Both the position numbers and the translations under genes were made by a program. The notes below the pieces were generated by a model that saw nothing but the letters and a program-made list of their open reading frames with translations, was not told the origin of the DNA and made no database searches. Shown here piece by piece: positions 39,024-48,742 of a DNA stretch of 64,000 nt. Positions within the stretch are counted from its first letter, which is position 1, and each line of letters starts with the position of its first letter. The DNA is from Pantoea sp. IMH (GTDB lineage Bacteria > Pseudomonadota > Gammaproteobacteria > Enterobacterales > Enterobacteriaceae): positions 1,178,001-1,242,000 of the forward strand of contig NZ_JFGT01000005.1 in the NCBI RefSeq assembly GCF_000599885.1, in the 5' to 3' direction.

Positions 39024-39041
39024 GTTATGTTATAACATAAC
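39024..39041. promoter_or_regulatory. Zur-like operator upstream of the ABC importer
   Basis: GTTATGTTATAACATAAC is a perfect 18-bp palindrome 23 bp before the ATPase start codon. It contains the ATGTTATA core of enterobacterial Zur boxes and overlaps a likely -10 (TAACAT at 39033, with TTGAGT 17 bp upstream). This would make the importer repressed when zinc is sufficient. A Fur box is not seen here. Confidence 0.6.
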
Positions 39042-39064
39042 TAAAGTGATGCAGGCTGAATATC

Positions 39065-39841
39065 ATGTCTGACTTACTCCAGATCGAAGGCGTGTCATTA
39101 CTTTCACGTCGCAAAGAGTGGCTGCTCGACAACATCTCGTTTTCCCTCAGGGAAGGGGAGCGGATAGCGATCCTCGGTCCGAACGGCAGCGGAAAATCTA
39201 CGCTGTTACGCGCAATAACAGGTGAATATGCCACGGATAAAGGCGTTATCCGGTTAAGGGGACGTTCTCTATTTGAGATGAAAACCGGACTACGGGCCAG
39301 AGAGATCGCTTTTCTGGCTCAGAATGATGAACCGGAGCCGCGCCTGACTCTTGAGGAATATGTGACGCTGGGAAGGCTCCCGCATGCCGGTAACCGCTGC
39401 CGGAGAAGGGATCGCTGCATTGTTGAAGAAGCGATAGATGAAACCGGGCTTCAGGCTCAGCGATACCGTACGCTTGGCGAGTTGTCAGGCGGTCAGCGGC
39501 AGCGTGCCGCGCTTGCCCGTGCGCTGGCTCAGACCCCATCTCTTCTCCTGCTCGACGAACCGACTAACCATCTTGATCCACCGGGCCGTTCAGCGTTGTT
39601 ATCGCTGATAAAAAGTAAAGGTATCGCCGTTATTGTGGTGCTACACGATCTGACATTAGCGGAAAATTTCGCCGATCGGATTGTGCTCCTGCGGGAAGGG
39701 CGGCAGGTGATCTGCGATGTGCCAGAGAGAGCATTACAAACCCCTGTCATTTTCCCCATTTTTGGACTGGAAAGTTTCTGTGTGTCGCATCCAGCTTCCG
39801 GTAAAAACATGCGTATCTACGATCTCCCTCATTCTGTCTGA
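39065..39841 (+). CDS. ABC importer ATPase (FecE/BtuD-type)
   Basis: A 258-residue ATPase of the siderophore/B12/haem importer class. Walker A GPNGSGKST is at residues 38-46, the signature LSGGQRQRAALARAL around 140, and Walker B LLLLDEPTNHLDP near 160, followed by the switch His in VVLHDL. It is the first gene of a three-gene operon with a binding protein and a permease. The substrate cannot be read from the ATPase; the Zur-like box upstream argues for a zinc complex rather than ferric siderophore. Confidence 0.88.
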   Translation: MSDLLQIEGVSLLSRRKEWLLDNISFSLREGERIAILGPNGSGKSTLLRAITGEYATDKGVIRLRGRSLFEMKTGLRAREIAFLAQNDEPEPRLTLEEYVTLGRLPHAGNRCRRRDRCIVEEAIDETGLQAQRYRTLGELSGGQRQRAALARALAQTPSLLLLDEPTNHLDPPGRSALLSLIKSKGIAVIVVLHDLTLAENFADRIVLLREGRQVICDVPERALQTPVIFPIFGLESFCVSHPASGKNMRIYDLPHSV

Positions 39842-39858
39842 AAGGATATTTCTCATCA

Positions 39859-40812
39859 ATGCGTCGTCACCTGATGTTTTTATTACTGCTGAGCAGTTTC
39901 TCCGCTGGCGCGGCTGCTTTTCCGGTTACCGTTAACAGCTGCGGTAAGCCTGTCACTTTCGACCGGCCACCAGAAAGAGCGATTATTAACGATCTTAATA
40001 TGGCTGAAATGGCCTTTGCGCTAAATTTGCAGGATCGCATTATCGGGCTGACGGGGATCAGCGGCTGGTACAAAATGACAGAGGATTTCAACCAACGGCG
40101 GGGAGAGATCCCTGAACTGGCGCCCAAATATCCCTCGCTGGAAACGCTGCTGGCCGCCAGACCTGATTTCTTTTTCGCCGGCTGGAATTATGGCATGAAG
40201 CCAGGAGGCGATGTCACGCCAGAGACGTTACGCCCGTTTGGCATTGCCACTTTTGTGCTGAGTGAAAGCTGCATCTTTACGGATAAGCCGTCAGCGAAAG
40301 CCAGCATGGCTTTACTTTATAATGATCAGATAACGCTGGGGAAAATCTTCGGGAAAGAAAAAGAAGCCCGGAGGCTTACAGCGCAATGGAAACAGCGGCT
40401 TTCGGCGCTGCCGATGCGACCGGCTGGCGCCAGGCCGGCAAACGTCTTTATTTATGATTCTGGGGAGGAGAAACCTTTCACCAGCGGGCGTTATGCTATG
40501 CCCACCGCCATTGTGGAAGCGGCTGGAGGCCATAATGTGATGGACAACCTACAGGCCAGCTGGACCACCACCTCCTGGGAACATGTTGCCACAACGGAAC
40601 CCGATTTGATTGTTTTGCTGGATTATCAGTCCGGCAGCGGAGCGGATGCGCTGCAACGCTTTCTGGAATCTCACCCTTTAATGAAAAGGACGCCAGCGGT
40701 AAAGCAGAAGCGCTACCTTAAATTACGCTATGAAGAGCTGACGCCGGGTCCGGCGAATATTGATGCGGTCGAAAAGCTGGCCCGGTCTTTATACGGTAAA
40801 AAGCCGTCGTGA
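39859..40812 (+). CDS. Periplasmic binding protein of metal-chelate ABC importer
   Basis: A 317-residue class III (FhuD/BtuF-like) substrate-binding protein. The signal peptide (MRRHLMFLLLLSSFSAGAAA) ends before FPVTVNSCGKPVTFDRPPER, the usual start of the family, and the two lobes would be joined by a long helix. It has a Cys in the mature N-terminal part but no lipobox, so it is probably free in the periplasm. It lies 17 bp after the ATPase gene and its stop overlaps the permease start. Likely cargo is a metal-chelate, possibly zinc-loaded; no TonB-dependent receptor gene is beside it. Confidence 0.85.
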   Translation: MRRHLMFLLLLSSFSAGAAAFPVTVNSCGKPVTFDRPPERAIINDLNMAEMAFALNLQDRIIGLTGISGWYKMTEDFNQRRGEIPELAPKYPSLETLLAARPDFFFAGWNYGMKPGGDVTPETLRPFGIATFVLSESCIFTDKPSAKASMALLYNDQITLGKIFGKEKEARRLTAQWKQRLSALPMRPAGARPANVFIYDSGEEKPFTSGRYAMPTAIVEAAGGHNVMDNLQASWTTTSWEHVATTEPDLIVLLDYQSGSGADALQRFLESHPLMKRTPAVKQKRYLKLRYEELTPGPANIDAVEKLARSLYGKKPS

Positions 40813-41828
40813 GCAGAGAGGGGAAACGTTTTATGCTGGCCCTGGTTATCGGCATGGTACTGCTGGTGGGGCTGGCGATCTGGAGCCTGTTACAGGGTGC
40901 TGTTCCGCTGACCCTAAGCCAGCTGGCGGGTGTCTTTGGCATCCCCAACGCGCCCATTTCGCCCATGATAAGTACGATTGTGCTGGAGCTACGCTTACCC
41001 AGGGTGCTGCTTGCCTTATTAACTGGTGCCGGACTTGCCATGACCGGGGTGTTACTTCAGACCACCACGCGCAATGAGCTGGCTGACCCTTTTCTGTTTG
41101 GCCTTTCATCGGGCGCTTCGGCGGGCGCAGTACTGGTTATCACCCGATTCGGCGATCGTCTCGGCGGGCTTACGCTGCCGCTTTCCGCTTTTGCAGGCGG
41201 CGTATTGTCGGCAATTGCCGTACTGACGCTGTTTCATATCAATAAACATCGTCGCTCAGAGCAGCTTATCGTCAGCGGACTTGCCGTTTCATTCCTGTTC
41301 AGCGCCTTTACCAGCTATCAGGTATTTGCTGGCGATCAGCGCGCGGCCAGTTCGGTGATGTTCTGGTCGCTGGGCGGCCTGGGGCTGGCGCGCTGGGATA
41401 ATCTTGCTATTGCGGTCACCAGTCTTGTTCTGCTGACCGGTTTTGTCGCCCTGCGCCAGCGTTCGCTCGATGGCTTACTGGCTGGCGAACAGACGGCTGC
41501 CTCCATGGGCATTAACATTTCTGCCCTGCGCACCGAGACGTTTATCTGCTGCGCGCTGGCCACGTCGCTGCTGGTATCGCTTACCGGCGTCATTGGTTTT
41601 GTCGGCCTGATGGTTCCGCATCTGGCAAGACGCATCACCGGCGTAAGGCATGCTTTGCTGCTGCCGCTCTCCGCCGTACTTGGCGCACTGTTACTTTGTG
41701 GGGGAGACATGCTCAGCCGGACGCTGATAAAGGATCAGGAATTACCCGTAGGCATCATCACTGCCGGGGTTGGTGGATTTTTCATCATCGTCATGCTGAT
41801 GAGAAAGGCACCAGGAGCGTTACGTTAG
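40809..41828 (+). CDS. ABC importer permease (FecCD family)
   Basis: A 339-residue permease with about ten membrane segments. FecCD signatures include LRLPRVLLALLTGAGLAMTG near residue 60 and GFVGLMVPHLARRI around 260, the loop that couples to the ATPase. It begins with GTG at 40809 overlapping the binding-protein stop (GTGA), indicating translational coupling. It completes an ATPase-SBP-permease operon; being the only permease, it would act as a homodimer. Confidence 0.88.
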   Translation: MSREGKRFMLALVIGMVLLVGLAIWSLLQGAVPLTLSQLAGVFGIPNAPISPMISTIVLELRLPRVLLALLTGAGLAMTGVLLQTTTRNELADPFLFGLSSGASAGAVLVITRFGDRLGGLTLPLSAFAGGVLSAIAVLTLFHINKHRRSEQLIVSGLAVSFLFSAFTSYQVFAGDQRAASSVMFWSLGGLGLARWDNLAIAVTSLVLLTGFVALRQRSLDGLLAGEQTAASMGINISALRTETFICCALATSLLVSLTGVIGFVGLMVPHLARRITGVRHALLLPLSAVLGALLLCGGDMLSRTLIKDQELPVGIITAGVGGFFIIVMLMRKAPGALR

Positions 41829-42163
41829 GTCAAAGGCTTCAGGCAAGGCGGATCACTCCTGCGGCTGCCTCTATGCCTGCGTTGTCCGGCCACTATGGCC
41901 AGGGCTTAAAGGTCACATGACCCCGTTGGAGAAACCACGATTTCCTCTACCACAGAAGATGTTTTGCAGCAAATAGCCCTCCATCAGCAAACAGGCATAA
42001 TCTCATCTTCTTTCCGTTTAAGCCTTACAGAAACGCGTGGTTAATTTAAATTTCGATTAATGAAGATAATGTTGATTAAAGGTGCTTTAAATTACATTAA
42101 ATTAACATTGATTCTTTTTTGGCATAAATTTATTCTTCGCGCTTTGTCCTGTATCAATAAAAC

Positions 42164-42177
42164 GCGATCTAAATCAA
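42164..42177. promoter_or_regulatory. FNR site candidate upstream of cydA
   Basis: GCGAT-CTAA-ATCAA against the FNR consensus TTGAT-N4-ATCAA: right half perfect, left half three of five. Position upstream of cydA is fitting, but the match alone is weak. Confidence 0.35.
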
Positions 42178-42220
42178 TTCTTATATCTGGAAAAATTCTG
42201 CGTTTTTCTATTAAATTGCT

Positions 42221-42268
42221 CTGCATCAAATTAGTCGGTTTAGTGTTCTGCGTGCTTATTTGATGCAG
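42221..42268. repeat. Inverted repeat upstream of cydA
   Basis: CTGCATCAAAT and ATTTGATGCAG, 11 bp each, perfectly complementary and separated by 26 bp. It could form an mRNA hairpin or be two half-sites of a dimeric regulator. No T tract follows. Confidence 0.6.
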
Positions 42269-42521
42269 TTAACGTTAATAGCCTCGCCAATGTAAATTTC
42301 AGTTGTTAGCTACCTATAAAGGCGTAGACTACGCGTGGAAATAGCCAAGCGTTTTTAAAAACGTAAGTCGTAAATTCGGCGTTTGAACTGATACATCTAT
42401 TTATCATTTCTGCAACGTCATCGGGGAAGTTTATTTAAATTACTGGCACTGACCAGCGGTGGCCCTATATTTAGCGGCTGCCTGTTGTGTCATACCTCAG
42501 TGCGAGGAGCAAGGAGTCAAG

Positions 42522-44087
42522 ATGTTTGATATTGTCGAACTGTCGCGCTTACAGTTTGCTTTGACGGCCATGTACCATTTCCTGTTTGTCCCGCTAACGC
42601 TCGGCATGGCGTTTTTGCTGGCCATTATGGAAACGGTTTACGTGCTCTCAGGTAAACCTATTTATAAAGATATGACCAAATTCTGGGGCAAGTTGTTTGG
42701 CATTAACTTTGCGCTGGGTGTGGCGACCGGTCTGACTATGGAGTTTCAGTTCGGAACCAACTGGTCTTATTATTCACATTACGTCGGTGATATTTTTGGT
42801 GCACCGCTGGCGATTGAAGGATTGATGGCCTTTTTCCTTGAATCAACCTTCGTGGGCCTCTTCTTTTTCGGCTGGGACCGGCTTGGCAAAGTCCAGCATA
42901 TGGCTGTGACATGGTTGGTCGCGTTAGGATCGAATCTCTCCGCACTGTGGATTCTGGTCGCGAATGGCTGGATGCAGAATCCGATCGCCTCAGACTTTAA
43001 TTTCGAAACCATGCGTATGGAAATGGTCAGTTTCTCCGAACTGATCTTTAACCCGGTGGCGCAGGTTAAATTCGTTCATACCGTCGCGGCGGGCTATACC
43101 TGCGGCGCCATGTTTATCATGGGGATCAGCGCCTACTATCTGCTGCGTAACCGTGATATCGCTTTTGCCAAACGCTCATTCGCCATTGCTGCCAGTTTTG
43201 GTATGGCGGCGATCCTGTCCGTTATCGTACTGGGTGATGAGTCGGGCTACGAAGTGGGGGATGTGCAGAAAACCAAGCTTGCTGCGATTGAAGCCGAATG
43301 GGAAACGCAGCCTGCGCCAGCGGCATTTACCCTGTTCGGTATCCCGGATCAGGAAGCGCAGCGTAATAATTATGCTGTACAGATCCCATGGGCGCTGGGA
43401 CTTATCGCGACTCGCTCCGTTGACGGACAGGTAACAGGTCTGAAAGAACTGATGGGTCAGCACGAGGTGCGCATTCGTAACGGTATGACGGCTTACCATC
43501 TGCTGGAGCAATTGCGTGCGGGCAATAACGATCCGGCCGTCCGTGATGCGTTTAACGATGTGAAGAAAGATCTGGGCTATGGGTTGTTGCTGAAGCGCTA
43601 CACGCCGAACGTTACCGATGCCAGCGAAGCACAGATCCAGCAGGCAACCAAAGACTCTATTCCACGCGTTGCGCCGCTCTACTTCTCATTCCGTATTATG
43701 GTTGGCTGCGGCGTATTGATGCTGCTGATTATCGGCTGCGCCTTCTGGAGTGTAATCCGCAATCGTATTGGCAAAAGCACCTTCCTGCTTAAATGCGCGC
43801 TCTACGGTATTCCTCTGCCATGGATCGCCATTGAATCTGGCTGGTTCGTTGCTGAATATGGTCGTCAACCCTGGGCGATTGGGGAAGTGCTGCCTACGGC
43901 AGTCGCTAACTCTTCGCTGACGGTGGGCGACCTGCTCTTTTCAATGCTCCTGATTTGCGGTCTCTATACGCTGTTCCTGGTGGTTGAAATGTACCTGATG
44001 TTTAAGTTTGCGCGCCTTGGTCCGAGCAGCCTGAAGACGGGACGCTATCACTATGAACACAGTACCGCACCTCAACCGGCACGCTAA
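42522..44087 (+). CDS. cydA: Cytochrome bd ubiquinol oxidase subunit I
   Basis: CydA holds haems b558, b595 and d of the high-affinity terminal oxidase and oxidises ubiquinol. The ATG at 42522 with AAGGAG five bases upstream gives 521 residues, one fewer than E. coli; 21 upstream codons in frame are excluded. His19 (AMYHF) and the quinol-loop/[13 protein letters not shown] signature are visible, and the large periplasmic Q-loop lies around residues 230-380. It leads the cydABX-ybgE operon, which is favoured at low oxygen in relatives. Confidence 0.97.
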   Translation: MFDIVELSRLQFALTAMYHFLFVPLTLGMAFLLAIMETVYVLSGKPIYKDMTKFWGKLFGINFALGVATGLTMEFQFGTNWSYYSHYVGDIFGAPLAIEGLMAFFLESTFVGLFFFGWDRLGKVQHMAVTWLVALGSNLSALWILVANGWMQNPIASDFNFETMRMEMVSFSELIFNPVAQVKFVHTVAAGYTCGAMFIMGISAYYLLRNRDIAFAKRSFAIAASFGMAAILSVIVLGDESGYEVGDVQKTKLAAIEAEWETQPAPAAFTLFGIPDQEAQRNNYAVQIPWALGLIATRSVDGQVTGLKELMGQHEVRIRNGMTAYHLLEQLRAGNNDPAVRDAFNDVKKDLGYGLLLKRYTPNVTDASEAQIQQATKDSIPRVAPLYFSFRIMVGCGVLMLLIIGCAFWSVIRNRIGKSTFLLKCALYGIPLPWIAIESGWFVAEYGRQPWAIGEVLPTAVANSSLTVGDLLFSMLLICGLYTLFLVVEMYLMFKFARLGPSSLKTGRYHYEHSTAPQPAR

Positions 44088-44102
44088 GACAGGAGTAATT
44101 TA

Positions 44103-45242
44103 ATGATCACTTATGAACTGTTGCGCCTCGTCTGGTGGGTTCTGATCGGCATCCTGCTGATTGGCTTCGCCGTCGCGGACGGGTTTGATATGGGCGTGGG
44201 CATGCTCTCACGTATTCTCGGACGCACCGATACCGATCGACGCATTATGATCAACAGCATTGCGCCCCACTGGGACGGTAACCAGGTCTGGTTAATCACT
44301 GCAGGCGGCGCGCTGTTCGCTGCCTGGCCCATGGTTTATGCTGCGGCATTTTCGGGATTCTATGTCGCAATGATCCTGGTGCTGGCATCGCTCTTTTTCC
44401 GTCCTGTCGGTTTTGATTACCGTTCAAAAATTGAAGACCCGCGCTGGCGTCGCACCTGGGACTGGGGCATTTTTATCGGTAGCTTTGTGCCGCCGCTGGT
44501 TATCGGCGTCGCCTTTGGCAACCTGCTTCAGGGGGTGCCATTTACGATGGATGAGTATCTGCGTCTGTTCTATACCGGTACATTCTTCCAGTTGCTCAAT
44601 CCGTTTGCGCTGCTGGCAGGGATCGTCAGTCTGACCATGATCCTTACCCAGGGCGCCACTTATCTGCAAATGCGTACCCTAGGCGAGCTACATATTCGTT
44701 CCAGAGCCGCCGCGCAGATTTCGGCACTGGTGATGATGGTCTGTTTCGTGCTCGCTGGCGTATGGGTGATGTATGGCATTGACGGCTATGTTGTGACGTC
44801 GGTACTGGATCATAATGCAGTCTCTAACCCAATGACGAAAGAGGTCGCACGTGAAGCGGGCGCCTGGCTTGTGAACTTCAATAACCAGCCACTCTTGTGG
44901 GCGATCCCGGCGCTGGGCGTGGTAGCACCGCTGCTGACCGTGCTCTGCTCGCGCTGTGAGAAAGGGGCATGGGCCTTTTTCTTCTCATCGCTGACGCTGG
45001 CTGCGGTGATCCTGACGGCGGGCGTGGCGATGTTCCCGTTCATTATGCCTTCCAGCACAACGCCTAATCTGAGCCTGACCCTGTGGGATGCCACATCAAG
45101 CCTGTTGACGCTGAAGATTATGACGATTGCTGCCCTGATTTTCGTACCGGTTATCCTGATATACACAACCTGGTGTTATTACAAAATGTTCGGTCGCATC
45201 ACCAAAGAGCAGATTGAAACTAACACCCATTCTCTTTACTGA
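44103..45242 (+). CDS. cydB: Cytochrome bd ubiquinol oxidase subunit II
   Basis: CydB is the second integral subunit of the bd oxidase. It has 379 residues, as in E. coli, with about eight membrane helices. The N-terminus (MITYELLRLVWWVLIGILLI) and early loop ADGFDMGVGML with conserved Asp, and APHWDGNQVWLI further on, are family landmarks. It begins 15 bp after cydA with AGGAGTAA upstream. Confidence 0.97.
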   Translation: MITYELLRLVWWVLIGILLIGFAVADGFDMGVGMLSRILGRTDTDRRIMINSIAPHWDGNQVWLITAGGALFAAWPMVYAAAFSGFYVAMILVLASLFFRPVGFDYRSKIEDPRWRRTWDWGIFIGSFVPPLVIGVAFGNLLQGVPFTMDEYLRLFYTGTFFQLLNPFALLAGIVSLTMILTQGATYLQMRTLGELHIRSRAAAQISALVMMVCFVLAGVWVMYGIDGYVVTSVLDHNAVSNPMTKEVAREAGAWLVNFNNQPLLWAIPALGVVAPLLTVLCSRCEKGAWAFFFSSLTLAAVILTAGVAMFPFIMPSSTTPNLSLTLWDATSSLLTLKIMTIAALIFVPVILIYTTWCYYKMFGRITKEQIETNTHSLY

Positions 45243-45257
45243 TTGAGGAGCTGAACT

Positions 45258-45368
45258 ATGTGGTATTTTGCCTGGATCCTCGGCACGCTGCTGGCCTGCG
45301 CTTTCGGCATCATTACGGCGCTGGCGATTGAGCACATTGAAGACAGCGAAGCGAAAGATAACCCCTGA
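45258..45368 (+). CDS. cydX: Cytochrome bd small subunit CydX
   Basis: A 36-residue single-pass membrane protein (MWYFAWILGTLLACAFGIIT, then ALAIEHIEDSEAKDNP) behind GAGGAGCTGAACT. It is nearly identical to E. coli CydX (37 residues), which stabilises haems in the bd oxidase. It starts 15 bp after cydB, and its TGA overlaps the ATG of ybgE (ATGA), so the order cydA-B-X-ybgE is conserved. Too short for usual gene-length cut-offs, but the match is clear. Confidence 0.95.
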   Translation: MWYFAWILGTLLACAFGIITALAIEHIEDSEAKDNP

Positions 45369-45661
45369 TGGCAGAACTCATCATCCGCCTCTACAGCATG
45401 ATGAATAAGCGCATGCTGAGGGCGCTTTCTCTGCTGATGGCTTTGCTGCTGGCGGGATGCATCTTCTGGGATCCCGCCCGCTTTGCGGCCAGCCGGGGGC
45501 ATCTGGAAATCTGGCAGGGGTTACTCATGATGTGGGCTGTATGTACTGGCGTGATCCATGGAGTGGGCTTTCATCCCCGCCGGTTACGCTGGCAGGCCTT
45601 TTTCTCGCCTTTGCCTGCTTTTGTAATCCTGCTCTGCGGGCTGTTTTTCTTCTTTCATTAA
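45368..45661 (+). CDS. ybgE: Cyd operon protein YbgE
   Basis: A 97-residue inner membrane protein with three hydrophobic segments (about 18-37, 48-68, 77-96), the same length as E. coli YbgE. The function is not defined; its constant place at the end of the cyd operon points to an accessory role with the bd oxidase. Its start overlaps the cydX stop codon. Confidence 0.92.
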   Translation: MAELIIRLYSMMNKRMLRALSLLMALLLAGCIFWDPARFAASRGHLEIWQGLLMMWAVCTGVIHGVGFHPRRLRWQAFFSPLPAFVILLCGLFFFFH

Positions 45662-45667
45662 GTCAAA

Positions 45668-45692
45668 CGGAGCGGCATTGTATGCCGCTCCG
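45668..45692 (+). terminator. Hairpin after ybgE
   Basis: CGGAGCGGCAT / ATGCCGCTCCG, an 11-bp perfect stem with a TGT loop, 6 bp after the ybgE stop codon. No T tract follows, so it may be a 3' end stabiliser or a poor terminator. Confidence 0.6.
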
Positions 45693-45888
45693 CTGTAGCG
45701 GCCAGTCTGTATCGCATTTGTCTCTTTTTTTCCCTCTACTTATGTCAGCATTTGTCTGACTGTCGGGGCGAAATTTCTCAAGGTGTTTCACCGCAATAAT
45801 TATTTACGCTCCCCTCTGGCAATCCATTCCAAAGCCGATAGCTCTTGCGTATAGTAGCAACGTTATAAAAGCATGACCGGGATGTAGA

Positions 45889-46976
<1,088 letters not shown>

Positions 46977-46990
46977 GAGCGGAGGTACGC

Positions 46991-47422
46991 ATGGCCAGAA
47001 CGCGTGGTCGCGGCCGTCGCCGCGAAGTGAAGTCAGAGATCAATATCGTTCCGCTGCTGGACGTGCTGCTGGTGCTGTTGCTTATTTTTATGGCGACGGC
47101 GCCGATTATCACCCAGAGCGTGGAAGTGGACCTGCCCGACGCCACGGATTCAAAAACCGTGGGGGGGGGAGATAATCCACCGGTGATCGTCGAAGTGGCT
47201 GGCGTAGGGCAATATACCCTTGTCGTCGATCGCGATCGCCTCGAGCAGCTACCGCCTGAGCAGGTTGTTGCCGAAGCACAGCGCCAGCTTGAGGCCAATC
47301 CTAAGGCCGTATTCCTGATTGGCGGGGCAAAAGAGGTCCCTTATGACGAAATCATTAAGGCGCTGAACTTGCTGCATCAGGCGGGCGTGAAGTCTGTAGG
47401 CCTGATGACGCAGCCGATTTAA
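46991..47422 (+). CDS. tolR: Tol-Pal system protein TolR
   Basis: TolR is the second motor protein, with one membrane helix (about 19-40) carrying the essential Asp24 in NIVPLLDVLLVLL and a periplasmic domain that can bind peptidoglycan. It has 143 residues against 142 in E. coli. The segment after the helix reads SKTVGGGDNPP and is encoded by an uninterrupted run of nine G residues, a possible slippage site noted separately. It lies 14 bp after tolQ. Confidence 0.97.
   Translation: MARTRGRGRRREVKSEINIVPLLDVLLVLLLIFMATAPIITQSVEVDLPDATDSKTVGGGDNPPVIVEVAGVGQYTLVVDRDRLEQLPPEQVVAEAQRQLEANPKAVFLIGGAKEVPYDEIIKALNLLHQAGVKSVGLMTQPI
47161..47169. repeat. Poly-G tract (G9) inside tolR
   Basis: Nine consecutive G residues spanning the codons GTG-GGG-GGG-GGA (Val-Gly-Gly-Gly) of tolR. 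In E. coli this position encodes Ser/Asn/Asp residues. Gain or loss of one G would truncate TolR soon after its membrane helix. Confidence 0.95.
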
Positions 47423-47451
47423 TTCATTCGAACCGTTTTTGGGAATCGAGA

Positions 47452-48699
47452 GTGTCGAAGGCAACCGAGCAAAACGATAAGTTAAAACGAGCCATTATTG
47501 TTTCAGTAATCCTGCATATTTTTCTGATTGCATTACTGATCTGGAGCTCGTTTGACGAACACATCGAGGCCAGCAGCGGCGGTGGCGGTAGCGATATAGA
47601 CGCAGTCATGGTCGATCCTGGCGCGGTGGTGGAACAGTATAATCGTCAGCAGAACCAGCAGAGCGACAGCCAGCGCGCCGAGCAGCAGCGCCAGAAACAG
47701 GCAAAGCAGCAGGCAGAGGAGCTTCAGCAAAAACAGGCGGCGGAACAGCAGCGCCTCAAGCAGCTTGAAAAGGAGCGGCTGGAAGCGCAGCAGGCCATGA
47801 AGCAGCAGGCAGCGGAAGAGAAAAAGGCGCAGGAAGCGGCTATGCGCGCGCAGGATCAGCAAAAACAGGCCGAAGCGGCAGCCGCAAAGGCGAAAGCTGA
47901 AGCGAAAGCGCAGGCTGATGCTCAGGCGAAGGCCGCAGCGGAAGCTCAGGCTAAAGCGGCGGCTGACGCGCAGAAAAAAGCGGAAGCTGAAGCAAAAAAA
48001 GCCGCGGCTGATGCGAAAAAGCAGGCAGAGGCGGAAGCTAAGCAGGCCGCTGCCGAGGCAGCGAAGGTAAAAGCCGCGCAGGAAGCGAAAGCCGCCGCCG
48101 ATGCAAAAGCCAAAGCCGCGAAGCAGCAGGCTGCTGAAGAGGCCAAAGCGAAAGCGGATGCTGCCGCCAAAGCGAAGGCAGACGCAGAAGCGAAAGCCGA
48201 CGCCGCTGCCAAAGCGAAAGCCGATGCTGCCGCTAAAGCGAAAGCCGATGCTGCCGCCAAAGCCAAAGCAGATGCCGCCGCGAAGAAAAAAGCGGCAGCA
48301 GAAGCGGCTAAAGAATCGAGTGAAGTGGACGATCTGTTAGGTGGTCTGGCTTCCGGCAAGAATGCGCCGAAGCAGGGACAATCCGCTGGCGCGGCAGGAG
48401 AGGGCACCCAGAAAAAAGCGGGCGCCTCTGGCGCGGCAATTGACAGCTATCTGGGGCAGGTTCAGGGGGCTATCCAGAGCAAGTTCTATGATGCGGATAC
48501 CTTCAAAGGCAGAACCTGTAACGTGCGCATTAAACTGGCGCCGGATGGATTATTAATCTCCGCAACGGCGGCTGGCGGCGATGCGGCACTGTGCCAGGCG
48601 GCCATTAACGCCGCCCGCATGGCGAGGATCCCGAAACCCCCAAGCGCGGATGTTTACCAGGCCGTTAAAGATGCTACGTTAGTATTCAAGCCGCATTAA
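47452..48699 (+). CDS. tolA: Tol-Pal system protein TolA
   Basis: TolA spans the periplasm and connects the TolQR motor to Pal/TolB. The 415-residue protein (E. coli 421) has an N-terminal membrane anchor (about 13-34), a long Ala/Lys/Gln helix (domain II, about 60-295) with SQRAEQQRQKQAKQ-type and KADAAAKA-type repeats, a Gly-rich linker and a C-terminal globular domain III (from about ASGAAIDSYLGQVQ), with the disulfide Cys pair in RTCNVRIKL and ALCQAAINA. It starts 29 bp after tolR. Confidence 0.96.
   Translation: MSKATEQNDKLKRAIIVSVILHIFLIALLIWSSFDEHIEASSGGGGSDIDAVMVDPGAVVEQYNRQQNQQSDSQRAEQQRQKQAKQQAEELQQKQAAEQQRLKQLEKERLEAQQAMKQQAAEEKKAQEAAMRAQDQQKQAEAAAAKAKAEAKAQADAQAKAAAEAQAKAAADAQKKAEAEAKKAAADAKKQAEAEAKQAAAEAAKVKAAQEAKAAADAKAKAAKQQAAEEAKAKADAAAKAKADAEAKADAAAKAKADAAAKAKADAAAKAKADAAAKKKAAAEAAKESSEVDDLLGGLASGKNAPKQGQSAGAAGEGTQKKAGASGAAIDSYLGQVQGAIQSKFYDADTFKGRTCNVRIKLAPDGLLISATAAGGDAALCQAAINAARMARIPKPPSADVYQAVKDATLVFKPH
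48148..48284 (+). repeat. Tandem 24-bp repeats in tolA domain II
   Basis: Imperfect 24-bp units encoding KADAAAKA-like octapeptides repeat about five times. They extend the TolA helix and differ among strains of relatives, so the copy number may vary by recombination or slippage. Confidence 0.8.
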
Positions 48700-48711
48700 G
48701 TTCGGTGTTCT

Positions 48712-48742
48712 CCGGCAGGTTGAACTAAGGTCAACCTGCCGG
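48712..48742 (+). other. Strong hairpin between tolA and tolB
   Basis: CCGGCAGGTTGA / TCAACCTGCCGG, a perfect 12-bp stem with a 7-nt loop, 13 bp after the tolA stop codon. No T tract follows. It could set the ratio of tolQRA to tolB-pal mRNA or protect the upstream 3' end; E. coli has a separate promoter before tolB. Confidence 0.65.

Larger units (their letters stand above)
41829..42521. promoter_or_regulatory. cydA upstream region
   Basis: A 693-bp gap. The left 230 bp follow the importer operon and hold only weak hairpins. From about 42040 the DNA is strongly A/T-rich and includes stretches like ATTAAATTAACATT, similar to ArcA boxes, an FNR-like site (42164-42177) and an 11-bp inverted repeat (42221-42268). 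In E. coli the cydAB promoter is likewise long and controlled by ArcA and FNR. A 67-codon frame here (42060-42263) has no ribosome-binding site and is not called. Confidence 0.6.

Noticed and set aside
42060-42263. 67-codon Leu/Ile/Lys-rich frame upstream of cydA
   Set aside because: Lies in AT-rich promoter DNA, has no ribosome-binding site, and resembles random AT-rich translation.
47946-48407. Antisense Ala-rich frame opposite tolA
   Set aside because: Reverse translation of the Ala/Lys repeat region; low complexity and no start signals.
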